Below, piece by piece: positions 28,902 through 31,453 of a DNA stretch of 31,453 nucleotides. Both the position numbers and the translations under genes were made by a program. The notes under the pieces are model-generated. The model was not told the DNA's origin. It made no database searches and was given only the letters and a program-made list of their open reading frames with translations. Position 1 is the stretch's first letter. Every line of letters begins with the position of its first letter. Source of the DNA: a virus; IMG/VR virus record IMGVR_UViG_3300045922_001169, positions 1 through 31,453 of that record; one strand, given 5' to 3'.

Positions 28902-31453
28902 TAGTCTCCTACGCTGCGATCACGGTCCTCATGGTCTTGCTCGGAAGAATAATCTTGAATTTCCAAATCGAATTTCTTTATGTCGTCTTCGCTTGGGTCT
29001 TCGAGTTCTTGACCTTGTGGTGGTTGTTGCCCTTCTGGGGCCGGTGGTGGATTTCCATCCATTGGTGGCGTATCTGGTGCGTCTGCGGCTGGCGGCGGGG
29101 CACCCATCGGAGGCCCACCGGCAGGCGGCATTCCGCCCATATCGGGTGATAGTTGCGGAGCAGGACCACCAGCTTCGGCTCCCAATTCTTGACCCGGTTG
29201 CTCTTGGCCGGGAATACCAACACCCAAAATTGCTGGGTTTTGTGCCACAATTTGTAGCTTCAAATCTTCCAACTTCTGTAGCTTCAAGCGTGCCAACATC
29301 TCTTCAATTTCGTCTTCCGAGAACTTCAATATCAATCTGTAAATGTCATAATCGGACATTAACTGACCGCTCTTGAGTGTGCCTGCATTTGCATATCGAG
29401 CAGTGATGACTTCGTTTCTGGACAACTCACGCCAATCAGATGGCGGGGTCATCTTGATCTTTAGGTCTTCATAAGACTCTTCTGGAAAACCTCTTAATTG
29501 AAGGTGTCTTTCGGCAATCTCCATCAGGCCATTTTCAAAATGCCCTTGCAATCTTTCAATCATGCGGGCAAACTTAACGTCCTGAGCAGACAAAGTAATT
29601 CTCGTAGCATTGGTATCTTCATTGGAAAGATAATTCTTCGGGAAGTTCAATGCTGTGAACAATTTATTACGGAAATAAATTGCGTCGTCAATTTCGCCCA
29701 AGTTTTGGGCACCGGGCAATGTCTCAATACGAGTATTGGCATTCGGACGAATAGGAATCCAGTAATCCTCGTCCGCTGCCGGTGGTTGCCATCTTTCTTC
29801 AACCTGATTGGCTCCCGGCACACCCTTGTTATTTGCAACTTTTCGCTTGCGGAATTGATCCTTCAAACGATCCAAGAATGCTTCTGCCTTAAATGGCGGC
29901 AATTGCCCCACGTCAATGTAGAATACTCTTCTTTCTGGGGCACGAGTCAAACGATACACCACCATCGCATCTTCCATCAACCGAAGTTGGTGGGCAGGCG
30001 AACGGGCCGGTTCAATAAGCGATTGACCATAAGGATAGAATGTCTTTCTATCATCACCAATTCTCATGTGGCAAATTTGAGTGGCAGCAAATCGAATAGC
30101 CACAGATTGGTTAAGTTCAGATTCTGTCTGGTCTATTACAGGGCCAGAAGTAATTGCTTTATAATCTGGGCCTTCTTTTGATTGCTGATACTCTACCAAC
30201 TTGCCTCGAATAGTTTCGATGCGATACATTGTTTCTGGCGGCAAAGGAATAAGTTTCAAAATGCCGTCAGATGGCTTATCTGGATTGATAACGTATTCTA
30301 AGAACCAGTCGCCGTTGATAAGTAGGTTCTTAAACCACTTCCAAGAGTGTTCGTTGAGATTTAGCATCTTGCGATGCTTCATTGTGAAGTTAAGCTCTTT
30401 TACAACTTCTTCGTTTTTGCACTCGATTTTGAATATGTCGCCATCTTCATTTTTCTGACAATTGTGTACGATAGCAGAATCCGTAGCAAAACACATATGC
30501 TTCTCTACAGACAAATCGTATACATCAATCTCTGGTCCTTCTATGATCCCTACAACTCTGCGGGAATCCCTGTTCTGGGCAAGCGATTTAACTTCTTTTA
30601 GAGAGAATCCTTGTTTCCGCATCCAGCTATCGGCTGTCTTCCAATCATGTCCTAATGTCTTCGCTATTTGGCGAACAGACAAATCGGCAGCAACCATACG
30701 AACAACTTTGTTGGCCTTTTCAAACTCCTCAGAAGTTTTTCCAGATTTCCAATCCTCAACAAATTGTCGTTCGTGAATCCAACCTTTGTTGTGTGTGTAT
30801 ATTCTTGGGTATTGACCCGTCTTCAGTTTGGTTAGTGCTTGATTGGCAGGCAGACGATAGAAAGGCATAAGTTCGTCGCCAAAAGACAACTCTCCACAGG
30901 TTGTCCACGTTCCATTACGCTTGAGAATTCTGTGATCTGGTGTCGCAGTCAGCTTTTGACCATTATCAAAAATGATTTCGACCGTCTTGGCCTTCTTGAC
31001 CAAACGTGGGTTAAATGCCCAACCTAGTGAGTAGTCTTTCTTCTGGAAGTCGTAGCAGTAAACCAAGAATCGTTCATCTTTTTTGTTCTTGGCGAGCCAT
31101 TCTAAGGTGAAGTATCCGAAAGGTGTTGCTACAGGAGTATCGCCAGCCAAACATGCTTCGTCGGCCATTACGGTAAGAGCCATTTCAATTTCTGGGACGT
31201 TTCTGAGTCTTTCGTATTCTTTATATCGCATGGTGCGATTGTTAAGACTCGTAGTGTCAATCATGTCATAGGTTTGACGTAGATTGACCATGCCGCTGGG
31301 ACCACCACCGCCAGCGAATTCTCCACCAATTTGCAGGGCATCGGCCTGTGAGACACCGGCACCCGAAAGCTCCTTTTTGTCCCTTCTTCTCGCCAATGCA
31401 TCTTTTTCACTGGCGTAAGTGAATAACTTGAAAAAATCTGACCAAATAGGCAT
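28901..31453 (-). CDS. Portal protein, T4 gp20 type, with an in-frame intein
   Basis: 850 codons; the start ATG is the last codon of the window. After removal of the intein (residues 101-331) the portal would be 619 residues. The N-terminal extein has TYDMIDTTSLNNRTMRYKEY and EIEMALTVMADEA; the C-terminal extein continues CQKNEDGDIFKIECKNEEVV, then WFKNLLINGDWFLEYVIN, EDAMVVYRLTRAPERRVFYI and NYLSNEDTNATRITLSAQDV, as in gp20 portals of T4-like phages. The last 120 residues are Pro/Gly-rich. It forms the dodecameric DNA entry ring at one head vertex and nucleates assembly. The stop overlaps the next gene's start. Confidence 0.93.
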   Translation of the reverse strand: MPIWSDFFKLFTYASEKDALARRRDKKELSGAGVSQADALQIGGEFAGGGGPSGMVNLRQTYDMIDTTSLNNRTMRYKEYERLRNVPEIEMALTVMADEACLAGDTPVATPFGYFTLEWLAKNKKDERFLVYCYDFQKKDYSLGWAFNPRLVKKAKTVEIIFDNGQKLTATPDHRILKRNGTWTTCGELSFGDELMPFYRLPANQALTKLKTGQYPRIYTHNKGWIHERQFVEDWKSGKTSEEFEKANKVVRMVAADLSVRQIAKTLGHDWKTADSWMRKQGFSLKEVKSLAQNRDSRRVVGIIEGPEIDVYDLSVEKHMCFATDSAIVHNCQKNEDGDIFKIECKNEEVVKELNFTMKHRKMLNLNEHSWKWFKNLLINGDWFLEYVINPDKPSDGILKLIPLPPETMYRIETIRGKLVEYQQSKEGPDYKAITSGPVIDQTESELNQSVAIRFAATQICHMRIGDDRKTFYPYGQSLIEPARSPAHQLRLMEDAMVVYRLTRAPERRVFYIDVGQLPPFKAEAFLDRLKDQFRKRKVANNKGVPGANQVEERWQPPAADEDYWIPIRPNANTRIETLPGAQNLGEIDDAIYFRNKLFTALNFPKNYLSNEDTNATRITLSAQDVKFARMIERLQGHFENGLMEIAERHLQLRGFPEESYEDLKIKMTPPSDWRELSRNEVITARYANAGTLKSGQLMSDYDIYRLILKFSEDEIEEMLARLKLQKLEDLKLQIVAQNPAILGVGIPGQEQPGQELGAEAGGPAPQLSPDMGGMPPAGGPPMGAPPPAADAPDTPPMDGNPPPAPEGQQPPQGQELEDPSEDDIKKFDLEIQDYSSEQDHEDRDRSVGD
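30461..31153 (-). other. Intein in the portal protein, HTH insert and no LAGLIDADG
   Basis: 231 residues, C101 to N331 of the reading frame. Splicing blocks: block A CLAGDTPVATPFGYFTLEWL, block B TATPDH (T171, H174), block F VVGIIEGPEIDVYDLSVEKH, and the C-terminal VHN followed by extein C332. All nucleophiles are present, so splicing should work. The segment between blocks B and F (about 195-298) has no LAGLIDADG motif; it carries a helix-turn-helix-like stretch, LSVRQIAKTLGHDWKTADSW. It may be a mini-intein that lost its nuclease but kept a DNA-binding part. Confidence 0.85.

Overview
This window looks like part of the genome of a large tailed phage, a myovirus with T4-type head genes, infecting an unidentified bacterium. 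The evidence is a T4-like head cluster on the minus strand in the order portal (gp20-like), small zinc protein, large core-type protein, prohead protease (gp21-like), scaffold (gp22-like) and major capsid protein (gp23-like). Tight gene packing, many genes of 65-150 residues, homing endonucleases and an intein fit this. Base composition is moderately AT-rich. I saw no tRNA, rRNA or CRISPR array. Unlike T4, genes switch strand often and many are divergent pairs separated by only 25-100 bp.

Layout: (1) 1-4640: small minus-strand phage proteins, a von Willebrand A protein, an intact TnpB element with its right-end hairpin, and an unrecognised 312-residue protein. (2) 4660-7480: a DNA adenine methylase, zinc-ribbon and small proteins, and glutamate dehydrogenase. 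(3) 7580-12220: a membrane-anchored Pro-rich protein, an exported trypsin-like protease coupled to a Gln/Pro-rich 630-residue protein, and an L-lysine 6-aminotransferase. (4) 12250-16250: a SWIM zinc-finger protein, a candidate three-hairpin RNA, a LAGLIDADG endonuclease, a collapsed phosphoesterase/glycosyltransferase remnant and small proteins. (5) 16270-20240: a virion structural protein, an MscL-type channel, two related membrane or lipid-anchored proteins and GMP reductase. (6) 20300-21930: a solo TnpB-type right end and a PD-(D/E)XK-type homing endonuclease. (7) 21960-31453: the head cluster, interrupted by a plus-strand cassette (small protein, glycosyltransferase, membrane protein). 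The portal gene contains a 231-residue intein.

Metabolic theme: GMP reductase releases ammonia while making IMP, glutamate dehydrogenase can assimilate ammonia into glutamate, and lysine 6-aminotransferase exchanges lysine nitrogen with the same 2-oxoglutarate/glutamate pair. Together they could redirect nitrogen and purines during infection; this is inference.

Regulatory theme: a T4-late-promoter-like box (consensus close to TATAAATA) recurs upstream of phage genes. In several cases it sits 4-5 nt before the start codon, which predicts leaderless mRNAs. At glutamate dehydrogenase the box lies in a 20-bp hairpin that hides the ribosome binding site, the arrangement T4 uses for its lysozyme gene e. 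Homing endonuclease and metabolic genes more often have sigma70-like promoters.

A second recurring theme is a short N-terminal motif (S/T/K-F-x-x-aromatic or aliphatic) on at least seven otherwise unrelated proteins. It resembles the capsid-targeting sequence of T4 internal head proteins.
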